Assembly: GCF_004345605.1 (NCBI RefSeq)
Contig: NZ_SLVY01000006.1
Coordinates: forward strand, 186,001-250,000
Reading direction: 5' to 3'
Source: Rhodococcus sp. SMB37
GTDB lineage: Bacteria; Actinomycetota; Actinomycetes; Mycobacteriales; Mycobacteriaceae
Length of the DNA stretch: 64,000 nucleotides
The notes beneath the pieces were generated by a model. That model was not told the origin of the DNA and ran no database searches. It was given only the letters and a program-made list of their open reading frames with translations. Both the position numbers and the translations under genes were made by a program. Below, one piece after another: positions 45,438-54,041 of the stretch (its first letter is position 1; each line of letters opens with the position of its first letter).

Positions 45438-45692
45438 GTGATGCGTCGGCAGGTTGTCGACGATATGAAGCGGGCAGTACATATCGCGCTCAGCGACTTG
45501 TCTCGATGTCATCCGATCGATGTGCGTGGGGCACAAATCCTTCTGGTCACGATCGCGAAGGAGGCCCCACCCGCGTTCACAGCGACCGGCCTGCACGTCA
45601 ACAGAGAGCAGCGAACCCGAACCCTTCTCGGTGATGATCGAACGCGCGCTCTTCGTGCGGATCTGACCCGACTTGTAGAGGGCTCGACGTGA
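45438..45692 (+). CDS. Small unknown protein
   Basis: 84 residues (MMRRQVVDDMKRAVHIALSDLSRCHPIDVRGAQILLVTIAKEAPPAFTATGLHVNREQRTRTLLGDDRTRALRADLTRLVEGST). Composition is protein-like and the frame ends shortly before the dioxygenase promoter. Ribosome site weak. No family recognised; may be a gene remnant. Confidence 0.35.
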   Translation: MMRRQVVDDMKRAVHIALSDLSRCHPIDVRGAQILLVTIAKEAPPAFTATGLHVNREQRTRTLLGDDRTRALRADLTRLVEGST

Positions 45693-45767
45693 CGCCGCGA
45701 ACTATCTAACGGTAGTGTCATATTTGGGCGCCCAGCTATCGGCCCCGGTGAACCGAGGAGGTTGCAG

Positions 45768-46628
45768 ATGACGAAGCGCGACAGGCTCGTGGTGTGTGCG
45801 AGTCACAGCCCGGGAATGGAACGAGATGTGGAGAAGGTCTTCGGGGTCGCATTCCGAGATGGTCTCGCCCAGGCGGCCGCACGAGTGCAGGAATTCGACC
45901 CCGACTACATTGTGCTGTTCGGCGGGGACCACCGGCGCGCATTCCGGCGCGTCGTCCCCACGTTCGGTGTGGGTTTGTCTGCGGGAATCATCGCAGAAGG
46001 CGGCCACCCCTCGGGTGCATTGACGGTTCCGCAGGGCAAAGCGCGCATGCTCGCCGATCATCTCCTCGAATCTCACTTCGACATCGGCGTCTGCCGCGAC
46101 ATCGAACTCGATCACGCGTTCGCGCAGCCGTTGCGCGACCTGACCGGTGCCCTCGATCGATACCCGGTGATCCCAGTGCCTGTGAACTGTGCTACCGCAC
46201 CGCTACCGCATGCCAGTCGGGTGCTGGAGTTCGGCGACGCGGTGTGCCGTTACCTCGATGAGCAGGGCGATCGTGTCCTCGTTATCGGCACCGGAGGGCT
46301 GTCGCACTCACCGCCGAGTCTCGAAATCGATGCGTACGAGATCGATGACGAGGAACGCGCCCGGGTGATCGCCGAGGGGCTCCCAGCCGCACGTAAGAAG
46401 ATCAAGCCGGAGTGGGATAAGAGCCTGCTCGACGCGTTCGCTGCCGCCGACCGTGCTGCACTGGTGGAACTGTCCGACTCGGCGCACGCGCGCGGGGGCG
46501 TGGGAGCGAATGAGGTGCGCACGTGGCTCGCAGCTTCCGCGGCGGGCGGTGGTGGGCCGCTCGACGCGTTGGTCTACGAACCGGTCGAAGAGTGGATTAC
46601 CGGGATGGCTGTGTCTGCCTCCCGCTGA
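45768..46628 (+). CDS. LigB-type extradiol ring-cleavage dioxygenase (MhpB-like)
   Basis: 286 residues from ATG 45768 with GAGGAGG upstream. It follows the class III extradiol dioxygenase layout: VVCASHSPGM (metal His), VLFGGDHRRAF, ELDHAFAQPL (conserved His/Asp), VNCATAPLP, VIGTGGLSHSPPSLEID and EEWITGMAV. The closest remembered relatives are 2,3-dihydroxyphenylpropionate 1,2-dioxygenases, which cleave catechols with a propionate-like side chain using Fe(II). It stands apart from, and points away from, the operon at 47.7-53.7 kb, with a decayed region between. Confidence 0.85.
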   Translation: MTKRDRLVVCASHSPGMERDVEKVFGVAFRDGLAQAAARVQEFDPDYIVLFGGDHRRAFRRVVPTFGVGLSAGIIAEGGHPSGALTVPQGKARMLADHLLESHFDIGVCRDIELDHAFAQPLRDLTGALDRYPVIPVPVNCATAPLPHASRVLEFGDAVCRYLDEQGDRVLVIGTGGLSHSPPSLEIDAYEIDDEERARVIAEGLPAARKKIKPEWDKSLLDAFAAADRAALVELSDSAHARGGVGANEVRTWLAASAAGGGGPLDALVYEPVEEWITGMAVSASR

Positions 46629-46899
46629 CCCCAGTACGTATGAGCGTGTTCGAGCGCTCTTCTGACGTCTCATGCGGAAACGCGCTGTGCGGGATAGGGA
46701 ATCCATGACCGAATCATTCGACGTGAATCGTTCTGAGTAGCGGTGCAGCCGGACTGACGGCAGCCGCCACTGCGGCGAACGAGGGTGCCCGAGGGGGGTA
46801 TTCGAGAAAAACTGACCAGGTCGGCGGCGCGGCAGCGTGGCCGGGCGCCATCGTGTGGATCCTCGACCACTGGCTTATGGGTGGGTCCCGGACAGCCAT

Positions 46900-47620
46900 G
46901 AAAGCGCATACACCTCAGTTCGTTGTCGCGAAAGCTCCCTTGAGGAGTGGCTCGGCCGCGCCTTCGTGCGTGCGGTCGACGACATGGTGACCTATCTCGA
47001 CAAGCAGGACGGTACGAAAGTGTGTGTAGCTGAGGTCGTTTCCGACTGCCGTCCCGAGGATATTCGGGCGGTCTTGGCCAAGGGGTCTCACTCTTGAGAT
47101 GCTATTGTTCGCCTTCGATGAACTCGTTGAGTGGCTGCATCGGGTGACTTCCGGTTGTACTTCGCGAAATTGGGGATCTGGTGCAGGAGACACCGATCGT
47201 CGCTGCCATTCCTTATCCGCCGTCCGACGAGGAGTTCGCGCAGCGGCAGAGCCGCGACGAACGCGGGGACGAGGACAGTCTCTGGTCGGTGGACTGCTCA
47301 AGGCCTGTCTCGACCGTGACGTAGCCATCGAAGCCGGTCATCGGGCACATCGGCTCGCGGTTGAGGCAGCCCGAGCGAAGGGTGTCGAAATTCGATACGG
47401 CAGATGGATCATGGACAGTGGATGCGATGGGGGCGTGAGCCTTTGCGTCTGGCGGTTTCGAATGGCACGAGGAGTACGGGTCTCGCCGATGTGTGCCGAC
47501 ACCTGCTCCAACGGGCTTGAACACATGCAAGTTGCCCGTTCAGCTCGAGGTGGTCTGGGCCAGCGCAACGCGATGGGCAAGACCGTCGAAAATGATCTCA
47601 ACCGACGATTCGGGGGATAG
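46900..47620 (+). pseudogene. Probable remains of an FAD-dependent dehydrogenase
   Basis: Protein-like pieces lie in different plus frames: SLEEWLGRAFVRAVDDMVTYLDKQDGTKV (to 47097), LVQETPIVAAIPYPPSDEEFAQRQSRDERG (about 47180-47270) and RGQSLVGGLLKACLDRDVAIEAGHRAHRLAVEAARAKGVEIRYG (about 47275-47405). The last resembles the flavoprotein block GRxLVxxLLKACLDRGVxI of ketosteroid-dehydrogenase/fumarate-reductase-type enzymes. No complete frame remains. Confidence 0.35.
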
Positions 47621-47697
47621 TGCGGTCGCGGAACAGAACTACATCACCGCGACCGCACGTCCCCTCGGGATACCTACGTCTGGAAACGCCCGGCTGA

Positions 47698-48399
47698 TCA
47701 GCCGACACTGGTCACCGGGATCGAACCACCGGTGATCGCCGCCCCGTCGTCGGAAAGCAGATAATCGATGACCTTCGCGATGTCGGCCGGTTGCGACCAT
47801 GACTGCCGATCCGCGTCGGGCATCGCGGCCCGGTTGCCCGGTGTGTCGATCACGAACGGCATCAATGCGTTTACTCGGATGTGGTCGTCGATGTACTCGA
47901 GCGCCAGCGTTTCGACCAGTGCGACGACCGCGGCCTTGGACGCGATGTATGGCGCCGCGCCGGCGAACGGCCTGCGGGTCGCCGCCGCCGACATGCAGAT
48001 CACAGACCCACTGCCACCTCGGATCAGGTGCGGCAACGCAGCCTGCGTAACAGCGTAAGCTGTCCGCAGGTTCACATCGAGCTGGGAGTCGAGGAGTTCT
48101 ATCGGCGCCTCGTGCACACGCTGTCCGGACGCGAACCCGCCCACCAGGTTCACCAAGCCGAACAGCGGAGCGTCCGGATCGGTGGCTGCAACTGTCATCA
48201 CCTCGTCGAGGTCGCTCTCGTCGGACAAGTTCGTCTCGACCAGGTGCAAGTTTGGATGCTCACCGAGGCGTTCGAGTTCCTCACGGACGAGCCACGGCAC
48301 AACGACGCGCCAACCGGTGTCGAGGAGGTGCTTCGTGACTGCGGAGCCGAGTCCTCCGGTGCCACCGGTGACCAGAACAGTTCGATTCACCGGGCTCAT
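47698..48399 (-). CDS. Short-chain dehydrogenase/reductase
   Basis: 233 residues from ATG 48399, overlapping the upstream stop as ATGA. Rossmann motif TGGTGGLGSA near the N-terminus, catalytic Ser in VICMSAAATR and YIASK as YxxxK. Last gene of the minus-strand catabolic operon; may oxidise the 3-hydroxyacyl-CoA produced by the enoyl-CoA hydratase, or act on another alcohol. Compact length and a missing NAG motif (LVNLVGG instead) set it apart from typical FabG. Confidence 0.88.
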   Translation of the reverse strand: MSPVNRTVLVTGGTGGLGSAVTKHLLDTGWRVVVPWLVREELERLGEHPNLHLVETNLSDESDLDEVMTVAATDPDAPLFGLVNLVGGFASGQRVHEAPIELLDSQLDVNLRTAYAVTQAALPHLIRGGSGSVICMSAAATRRPFAGAAPYIASKAAVVALVETLALEYIDDHIRVNALMPFVIDTPGNRAAMPDADRQSWSQPADIAKVIDYLLSDDGAAITGGSIPVTSVG

Positions 48400-49196
48400 C
48401 GTCCCGTCCACACGGGGGCACGCTTCTCGGCGAACGCGCGTGGTCCCTCTTTCGCGTCCTCGGACGACGCGATGGTGGGTAGCGCTTCTGACGTCATCTC
48501 CCAGCCGGATGCTTCATCGGAAGCCCATTGCCCCAGGGCGATTCGCTTGTGCGCCTGCACCGCAAGGGGTGCATTCGCGGCGATCGTGCCGGCGAGTTCG
48601 AGTGCGGTGGCCACCACATCGGATGCCGGCACAACGCGGTTGACGAGGTGCAGTTCGAGTGCGCGTTGAGCACTGATGGACTCGCCCGTCATCAACAGTT
48701 CCATCGCGACGGTCGGTGGAAGCTTGGCAGCCAGGCGGAACGCGCCACCTGCGCCGGCGATCAGACCGCGTTTGACCTCGGGTAGCCCGAACACCGCCGT
48801 ATCCGCAGCAATGACGAGATCGCTGGCCAGGACGAGCTCTGTGCCGCCGCCCAGCGCGGGACCGTTCACTGCAGCGATCGTCGGCTTGCTGATGCGATGG
48901 CCGACATACCCCGCCAGCCCCCACTCTTCGCGTCCCTCCGGGATGACCCGTTCGCCGCGAGTGATCGCCTTGAGGTCGGCTCCCGCACAGAACGCTTTGT
49001 CGCCGGCACCGGTGAGAACGACGGCGCGAATTTCGGGGTCGCGATCGGCCTCCTCGAGTGCATCGCCGACGACGAGACACATCTCCGCGTTGACGGCATT
49101 GCGGGCACCAGGTCGGTTGAGGGTGATCAGCAGAACGTTGCCGCGGCGCTCGACCAGCGCGGGTGGAGCGGTGGTCATCGAGTCTGTCGCAGTCAT
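48396..49196 (-). CDS. Enoyl-CoA hydratase/isomerase family
   Basis: 266 residues from ATG 49196 (ATGA overlap with the previous stop). Crotonase motifs: NRPGARNAVNAEM, DKAFCAGADLKAI (first oxyanion-hole strand), AAVNGPALGGGTELVLASDLVIAADTAVFGLPEVKRGLIAGAGG (second oxyanion Gly and one catalytic Glu). Hydrates an enoyl-CoA in beta-oxidation of the cluster's substrate. Residue at the second catalytic Glu position reads GAG, so isomerase or a variant activity is possible. Confidence 0.9.
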   Translation of the reverse strand: MTATDSMTTAPPALVERRGNVLLITLNRPGARNAVNAEMCLVVGDALEEADRDPEIRAVVLTGAGDKAFCAGADLKAITRGERVIPEGREEWGLAGYVGHRISKPTIAAVNGPALGGGTELVLASDLVIAADTAVFGLPEVKRGLIAGAGGAFRLAAKLPPTVAMELLMTGESISAQRALELHLVNRVVPASDVVATALELAGTIAANAPLAVQAHKRIALGQWASDEASGWEMTSEALPTIASSEDAKEGPRAFAEKRAPVWTGR

Positions 49197-50365
49197 TGAA
49201 GGTCCTCTCGAGATTCGGATTGTTCGGGATCGTGCGCGCACCACACCTGTCGAGGCGTAACCGCGGTGCGAGGAGGAGCGCTGGGCGTGGAGGCGGGAGT
49301 TCGAGAGAAGCGGGTCGCCGGCAGAGGTTGGATCACGCCGTCGATCTCAGCGAAGGTGCCTCGCGCAGTGAAATGGGGATCACTGGGGGCTTCGCTGAAT
49401 GTGAGGACGGGAGTGACACAGGCGTCGACTGTGTCGAACAGTTTGGTCCATTCGGCGCGGGTTCGAGTGCGGAACCGCGCCGCGATTATGTCGCGGAGGT
49501 CGGGCCAATTCTCGCGGAGGCCGCGATCAGGCACCGTGGCTTCATCGAGTCCGAGAACATCGAGCATTCGTGAATAGAACTTCTGCTCGAACGCGCCCAC
49601 CGCCATATATCGGCCGTCGGAGCACTTGTAGGTGTCCAGGTACGGACAACTGCCGTCGACGAGATTTTCACCCCGCTTGTCGGACCACCCTCCGCTGCCC
49701 CGCAGCGACCAATTGAATTGGGCCAGCAACGCTGCGCCGTCGGCCGCTGCAACGTCGAGAACCTGGCCGCGTCCGGAAGTGGCGCGCTCCCATAGTGCCG
49801 ACAGTATGCCGACGGCGAGGAACATCGAACCACCTGCAAATCCTGCGACGAGATTGAGTGGTGGAATGGGGCGATCGTCGGGACGTCCGATTGCCTGCAG
49901 GATGCCTGTGGGTGCGAGGAAGTTGATGTCGTGACCGGCATGCGCCGACCGAGGGCCGTGCTGTCCCCATCCGGTCACACGCGCGTATACGAGTTGCGGA
50001 TTGCGGACGAGGACGACGTCGGGCCCTAACCCGAGTCTCTCTGCGACGCCCGGACGGAACCCTTCGACGAGCACGTCTGCGCGAGCGATGAGATCGAGTA
50101 CGTCCGTCACGGACTCGGGATCGCTGAGGTCGGCAGCCACGATTGTGCGCCCCCGTCGGATCTGGTCGTCGGCACTTCGCGGCAGGCCCGGTCGCTGCAC
50201 ACAGACAACGTCCGCGCCGAGGTCGGACAGCACCATCGCTGCGTATCCGCTGGGTCCTGCGTTGGCCAACTCCACGACCCGCAGGCCGGAGAGAGGGCCA
50301 CGCATATCACGTGCAGGCGCAGGAGATGATTCGTCGAAGGCGCTTGTATCTGCGGTGTATCTCAC
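49193..50365 (-). CDS. CaiB/BaiF family protein, alpha-methylacyl-CoA racemase type
   Basis: 390 residues from GTG 50365, five bases after the upstream stop. Family landmarks: LSGLRVVELANAGPSGYAAMVLSDLGADVVCVQRPG at about 25-60, [53 protein letters not shown] and GGSMFLAVGILSALWERATSGRGQVLDV. The GHDINFL segment holds the His of alpha-methylacyl-CoA racemases, which interconvert 2R and 2S methyl-branched acyl-CoAs. It has a sister gene immediately upstream; the two may form a heteromer or have different chain preferences. Confidence 0.87.
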   Translation of the reverse strand: MRYTADTSAFDESSPAPARDMRGPLSGLRVVELANAGPSGYAAMVLSDLGADVVCVQRPGLPRSADDQIRRGRTIVAADLSDPESVTDVLDLIARADVLVEGFRPGVAERLGLGPDVVLVRNPQLVYARVTGWGQHGPRSAHAGHDINFLAPTGILQAIGRPDDRPIPPLNLVAGFAGGSMFLAVGILSALWERATSGRGQVLDVAAADGAALLAQFNWSLRGSGGWSDKRGENLVDGSCPYLDTYKCSDGRYMAVGAFEQKFYSRMLDVLGLDEATVPDRGLRENWPDLRDIIAARFRTRTRAEWTKLFDTVDACVTPVLTFSEAPSDPHFTARGTFAEIDGVIQPLPATRFSRTPASTPSAPPRTAVTPRQVWCAHDPEQSESREDLQ

Positions 50366-50369
50366 CGGC

Positions 50370-51470
50370 TCACCGCCAGAGCTGTTCGGGGGCAACAGGG
50401 ACGCGTGGTGGGGCGAGTGGCCGGCCTGCTGGGGTGCGAGAGAACGCAGGTGCGGGGGCCGGCTGTACGACACCGTCGATCTCGGTGAAGACTCCACGGT
50501 CGATCAGATGAGGGTCCGCCGAAGCCTCTGCGAAGTCGAGAACCGGTGTGACACATGCATCGATGCCGTTGAATGCAGCTGCCCATTCGTCGCGGGTACG
50601 GCTGAGGAAGGCATCGGTGAACGCCTTGCGCATGCCCGGCCATCCCGCCGCGTCGCGTTGGGGACCGAGATCGTCGGCATCGAGGTTCAGGACCCGCACC
50701 ATCTCGGCATAGAATTGCGGCTCGAGTGCCCCTACTGCAACGTAGCGGCCATCGGCGCACTCATAGGTGTCGTAGAACGGAGCCGATCCGTCGAAGATAT
50801 TGGTGCCACGTTCGTCCGACCATGTGCCGGTACCCCGCATGGACCACAACAGGTGCCCGAGAAGCGGTGCGCCATTGATCATTGCGGCGTCGATGACCTG
50901 TCCGCGGCCGGAACCCTGACGTTCTACGAGTGCCGCGAGTACACCTACGACGAGGAACATCGAACCACCGCCGAAGTCACCGAACAGGTTGAGCGGCGGC
51001 ACCGGACGCTCTCCGGCACGGCCCACAGCATGCAGAAGACCGGTGAGGGAAATGTAGTTGAGATCATGCCCGGCTTCGAGAGCCCGTGGCCCGGTCTGTC
51101 CCCACCCTGTCACCCGTGCATAGACCAACCGGGGGTTCCGGGAGAGAGCCTCGTCAGGCCCCAGGCCGAGACGTTCGGTTACGCCGGGCCGGAACCCCTC
51201 CACCAGAACATCGGCGCGTTCGACCAGGCCGAGGACGGTTGCGATGTCGTCCGGATCCTTCAGATCCGCTTCGACGATCGTTCGGCCGCGCAGTTGCTGA
51301 TCCGCCGGGTGGTTGTCGGCGGGCAGCGCGCCGGGGCGTTGGACTCGAACGACGTCGGCGCCGAGATCCGCCAGGAGCATGGCACCGTGGGGACCCGGCC
51401 CCATCCCTGCGAGTTCCAATACGCGGATGCCGGCGAGGGGGCCGGTGCGCGGTGCTTCGGGGTCCATCAC
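50370..51470 (-). CDS. CaiB/BaiF family protein, alpha-methylacyl-CoA racemase type
   Basis: 366 residues (start GTG 51470 or ATG 51467). Same layout as its downstream neighbour: [118 protein letters not shown]. The closeness points to an old tandem duplication. With the GHDLNYI racemase signature it likely epimerises alpha-methyl acyl-CoAs. Confidence 0.88.
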   Translation of the reverse strand: MMDPEAPRTGPLAGIRVLELAGMGPGPHGAMLLADLGADVVRVQRPGALPADNHPADQQLRGRTIVEADLKDPDDIATVLGLVERADVLVEGFRPGVTERLGLGPDEALSRNPRLVYARVTGWGQTGPRALEAGHDLNYISLTGLLHAVGRAGERPVPPLNLFGDFGGGSMFLVVGVLAALVERQGSGRGQVIDAAMINGAPLLGHLLWSMRGTGTWSDERGTNIFDGSAPFYDTYECADGRYVAVGALEPQFYAEMVRVLNLDADDLGPQRDAAGWPGMRKAFTDAFLSRTRDEWAAAFNGIDACVTPVLDFAEASADPHLIDRGVFTEIDGVVQPAPAPAFSRTPAGRPLAPPRVPVAPEQLWR

Positions 51471-51516
51471 GCGTATACCTCGTGTCTGAGCGAATTAGTT
51501 CGGATCGATGTGGCGG

Positions 51517-51822
51517 TCAGTCGCTCGAAGGTAACGGCTTGGCCGTCTTCAGCTCGAGCGGTTGACTACCGAGTGCGGGGCTACCACTGCCGGGCTTGGT
51601 CACGAGGATCTCGACGGTGCCACCCTCGTCGTGATAGCGCTTGCCGAGAGTGCTACCGCCGGCGAAGGCGGTGTCGATCGTGAGCCCGTCGGCAACGGGA
51701 TCCCCGATTTCGATCATCGGATGCCCCCCACAGGTGAGCTCGGCCGGCGGGTTGTCGGCACGCACGACGATGACTTCGGTAGTACAGACCTGGCTGCGCA
51801 GGCGTGCTCCGGTCTTCAACAT
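51517..51822 (-). CDS. Small conserved protein of actinobacterial catabolic clusters
   Basis: 101 residues: MLKTGARLRSQVCTTEVIVVRADNPPAELTCGGHPMIEIGD..AFAGGSTLGKRYHDEGGTVEILVTKPGSGSPALGSQPLELKTAKPLPSSD. I recall similar short proteins beside acyl-CoA ligase genes in mycobacteria and rhodococci; their role is unknown. The Cys and the CGGHPM motif could bind metal. It is preceded by AGGAAGGACCCAACAC and sits in the operon between ligase and racemase. Confidence 0.7.
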   Translation of the reverse strand: MLKTGARLRSQVCTTEVIVVRADNPPAELTCGGHPMIEIGDPVADGLTIDTAFAGGSTLGKRYHDEGGTVEILVTKPGSGSPALGSQPLELKTAKPLPSSD

Positions 51823-51860
51823 GTGTTGGGTCCTTCCTGAGAATGCGGATAGGGGTCTGT

Positions 51861-53372
51861 TCAGACGGGGGCGACAGCTGTGCTGTCGGTGAGAATGTCT
51901 GCAATGATGTTTCGGCGCAATATCTTTCCGGTCGCGGTGGACGGGAGCTCAGGCCGGTAGACGATCACATCGGGAGTGCGTGACCCGCGTAGGCGGGCAC
52001 GGACGTACTGCCGCAGTTCTTCCGGGTCGGGCTCGTCGCCCGGCTCGGGTACGACAGTGGCCGCGATAGCCTGGCCCCAATGGTCGTCGGGGATTCCGAC
52101 GACCGCGACGGAGCGCACTTTCGGATGATGTATGAGGACATCCTCGATCTCCGCGGGCGCAATGTTCTCGCCGCCACGGATGATGGTGTCGTCGTTTCGC
52201 CCAACCACGAACAGGAAGCCGTCCGAATCCTGGTACGCAAGATCACGCGTCGGGAACCATCCTTTGTCGTCGAGCAGTGAACCCGTTCCCATGTACTCAC
52301 CGGACACCTGCGGGCCCCGCACCCACAGTTCGCCCTGCTCCCCGACACCGACCGGGTTGTCGTCGGCATCGCGGATCACGATCTCGATGCCAGGGACCGG
52401 ACGCCCGATGGAGCCGAGGCGAGCCCGGATCTCCGGATTGTCACTGGCGAGTGCGTCCCGGTGGTCGTCGGGGCCGAGCAGCGCGATCGTAGAACTGGTC
52501 TCGGTGAGGCCGTAGGCGTTGACGAATCCGACTCCCGGGAAGGCACGTAGTGCGGCTTCGAGCGTGGGGAGGGGCATGCGGGCGCCGCCGTACGACAAGG
52601 ACTTCAACGTGGGGACATCCGCTTCTGCACCGTCGAGGCTGTCGACGATCATGTCCAGCATCGTGGGAACCACCATCGCCGAGGTGGCACCGGTGCTGCG
52701 CGCGACATCGAGCCAGCGCTGTGCGTCGAAATGCGGAAGGTAGATGATGCGGCGACCTGCGTAGAGGTTTGTCAGGATGGTGCCCATGCCGGCGATGTGA
52801 TACGGCGGCACGCTGACGAGTGCCCCATCGGTCTCCTTCGCCGAGCCGTATTCGACGGTGCCCATGACGTAGCTGAGCAGATGACTGTGGCGTAGGACCA
52901 CGCCCTTCGGCTCCGACGTCGTGCCACTGGTGAACAGCACGATGGCCGTGTCTTCGGCGTCTACGGTGGCGGACGCGGCGACCGTGACCGTTTCGGTGCG
53001 GGTGTGGAAGTCTTCGATGGTGACAATCTGACCTGCAGCACCGGCCACGGCGTCGAGATAGCGTTGTTCGACGACGACGAGGGGCCGCGACAAGCGGCCG
53101 ATCAGTTGTACGAGCTGCTCGGCCGAGAGTCGATAATTCACCGGCGCAAACGGCACACCGGCGTGGGCCGACGCGAACAGCAGGGTGGGCAGATCCAATC
53201 CGGAACCTCCGAGGTACACGACGGTGTCGACGTCCGCCGACTGGATTGCCGAGCCCGCTGCCGCCACACGGTCTGCGAACTGCTGGTACGTCACAGTCGT
53301 GTCGTCGACGATGAGTGCTGGGCGGTCGGGATTACCCGACACTGCCATCTCGAGGAGGAGGGAAATACTCAT
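51861..53372 (-). CDS. Acyl-CoA ligase, AMP-forming
   Basis: 503 residues with all adenylate-forming core motifs: IVLFTSGTTSEPKGVVLRHSHLL (A3 phosphate loop), FVNAYGLTETSS (A5), GEQGELWVRGPQVSGEYMG, GRNDDTIIRGGENIAPAEIEDVL (A8 hinge) and LPSTATGKILRR with the A10 Lys. It activates a carboxylic acid as CoA thioester, the entry step for the racemases, dehydrogenase and hydratase nearby. Starts 41 bases after the ferredoxin stop. The exact acid is unknown. Confidence 0.92.
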   Translation of the reverse strand: MSISLLLEMAVSGNPDRPALIVDDTTVTYQQFADRVAAAGSAIQSADVDTVVYLGGSGLDLPTLLFASAHAGVPFAPVNYRLSAEQLVQLIGRLSRPLVVVEQRYLDAVAGAAGQIVTIEDFHTRTETVTVAASATVDAEDTAIVLFTSGTTSEPKGVVLRHSHLLSYVMGTVEYGSAKETDGALVSVPPYHIAGMGTILTNLYAGRRIIYLPHFDAQRWLDVARSTGATSAMVVPTMLDMIVDSLDGAEADVPTLKSLSYGGARMPLPTLEAALRAFPGVGFVNAYGLTETSSTIALLGPDDHRDALASDNPEIRARLGSIGRPVPGIEIVIRDADDNPVGVGEQGELWVRGPQVSGEYMGTGSLLDDKGWFPTRDLAYQDSDGFLFVVGRNDDTIIRGGENIAPAEIEDVLIHHPKVRSVAVVGIPDDHWGQAIAATVVPEPGDEPDPEELRQYVRARLRGSRTPDVIVYRPELPSTATGKILRRNIIADILTDSTAVAPV

Positions 53373-53412
53373 TGTCCGTTCCGATCGGTCGTCGGGATCC
53401 GGCGAGGCCGGG

Positions 53413-53736
53413 TCAGCTCTGGTTCATCGGGATCAGGTTCTTGACGGAAGGTGGATCGTTCTCGGTGCGACCGACCTTCGCGGCCCCTCCGGGGGAACCG
53501 AGGTCGGCGAAGAAGTCCACGTTGCTCGCGACGTAGCCGTTCCAATCCTCGGGAAGGTCGTCCTCGAAGAAGATCGCCTCGACGGGGCACACGGGCTCGC
53601 ATGCGCCACAATCGACACATTCGTCGGGATGGATATAGAGCATGCGCGAGCCTTCGTAGATGCAGTCGACCGGGCATTCTTCGATGCAGGCTTTGTCCAT
53701 CACATCTACGCAGGGTTCGGCGATAACGTACGACAC
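53413..53736 (-). CDS. fdxA: FdxA-type 7Fe ferredoxin
   Basis: 107 residues. Cys9, 17 and 21/25 ([17 protein letters not shown]) and the [12 protein letters not shown] run (Cys40, 43, 46, 50) fit a [3Fe-4S][4Fe-4S] ferredoxin. C-terminal half is the usual acidic extension ([25 protein letters not shown]). First gene of the minus-strand operon, so it may deliver electrons to a catabolic oxygenase or dehydrogenase not in this window. Confidence 0.9.
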   Translation of the reverse strand: MSYVIAEPCVDVMDKACIEECPVDCIYEGSRMLYIHPDECVDCGACEPVCPVEAIFFEDDLPEDWNGYVASNVDFFADLGSPGGAAKVGRTENDPPSVKNLIPMNQS

Positions 53737-53777
53737 GCGGGCGATGCTCCTCGTTTCGAATTGTGACCCAGATCAAG

Positions 53778-53797
53778 TCACCAACTAGATTAGGTGA
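53778..53797. promoter_or_regulatory. 20-base dyad upstream of the ferredoxin gene
   Basis: TCACCAACTAGATTAGGTGA has five-base perfect arms (TCACC/GGTGA) and partial inner symmetry. It lies 41 bases before the ferredoxin start, in the 305-base divergent promoter region shared with the acyl-CoA dehydrogenase gene. A likely operator for the cluster's regulator. Confidence 0.45.
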
Positions 53798-54041
53798 AGT
53801 TCTGACAGTTTGTCTACATCTGACCCCGGCGGTCTATGTGATCGTGTTCCGCGCGCCGGATGCCGCGCGGGAGCGGGTGATTTGCACTCAGAAAGTCGAG
53901 TTGGGTTCGAATCCGAACACCACCCTGTTGCTAGCCTCGTAGTTTCGATACGCTGCGATCTGACAAGTTAGTCATTAGTTCCGGCCGGTTCTACCAGGCC
54001 GCCGCGGCGCCCCGGCCCGCTCGATCGAAAGGTACAGCGCC

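Noticed and set aside
53760-54041. KstR-type operator (AAC..GTT core) in the ferredoxin/dehydrogenase promoter region
   Set aside because: Only partial matches such as TGACAAGTTAGTCA occur; the better dyad TCACCAACTAGATTAGGTGA does not fit the KstR pattern.
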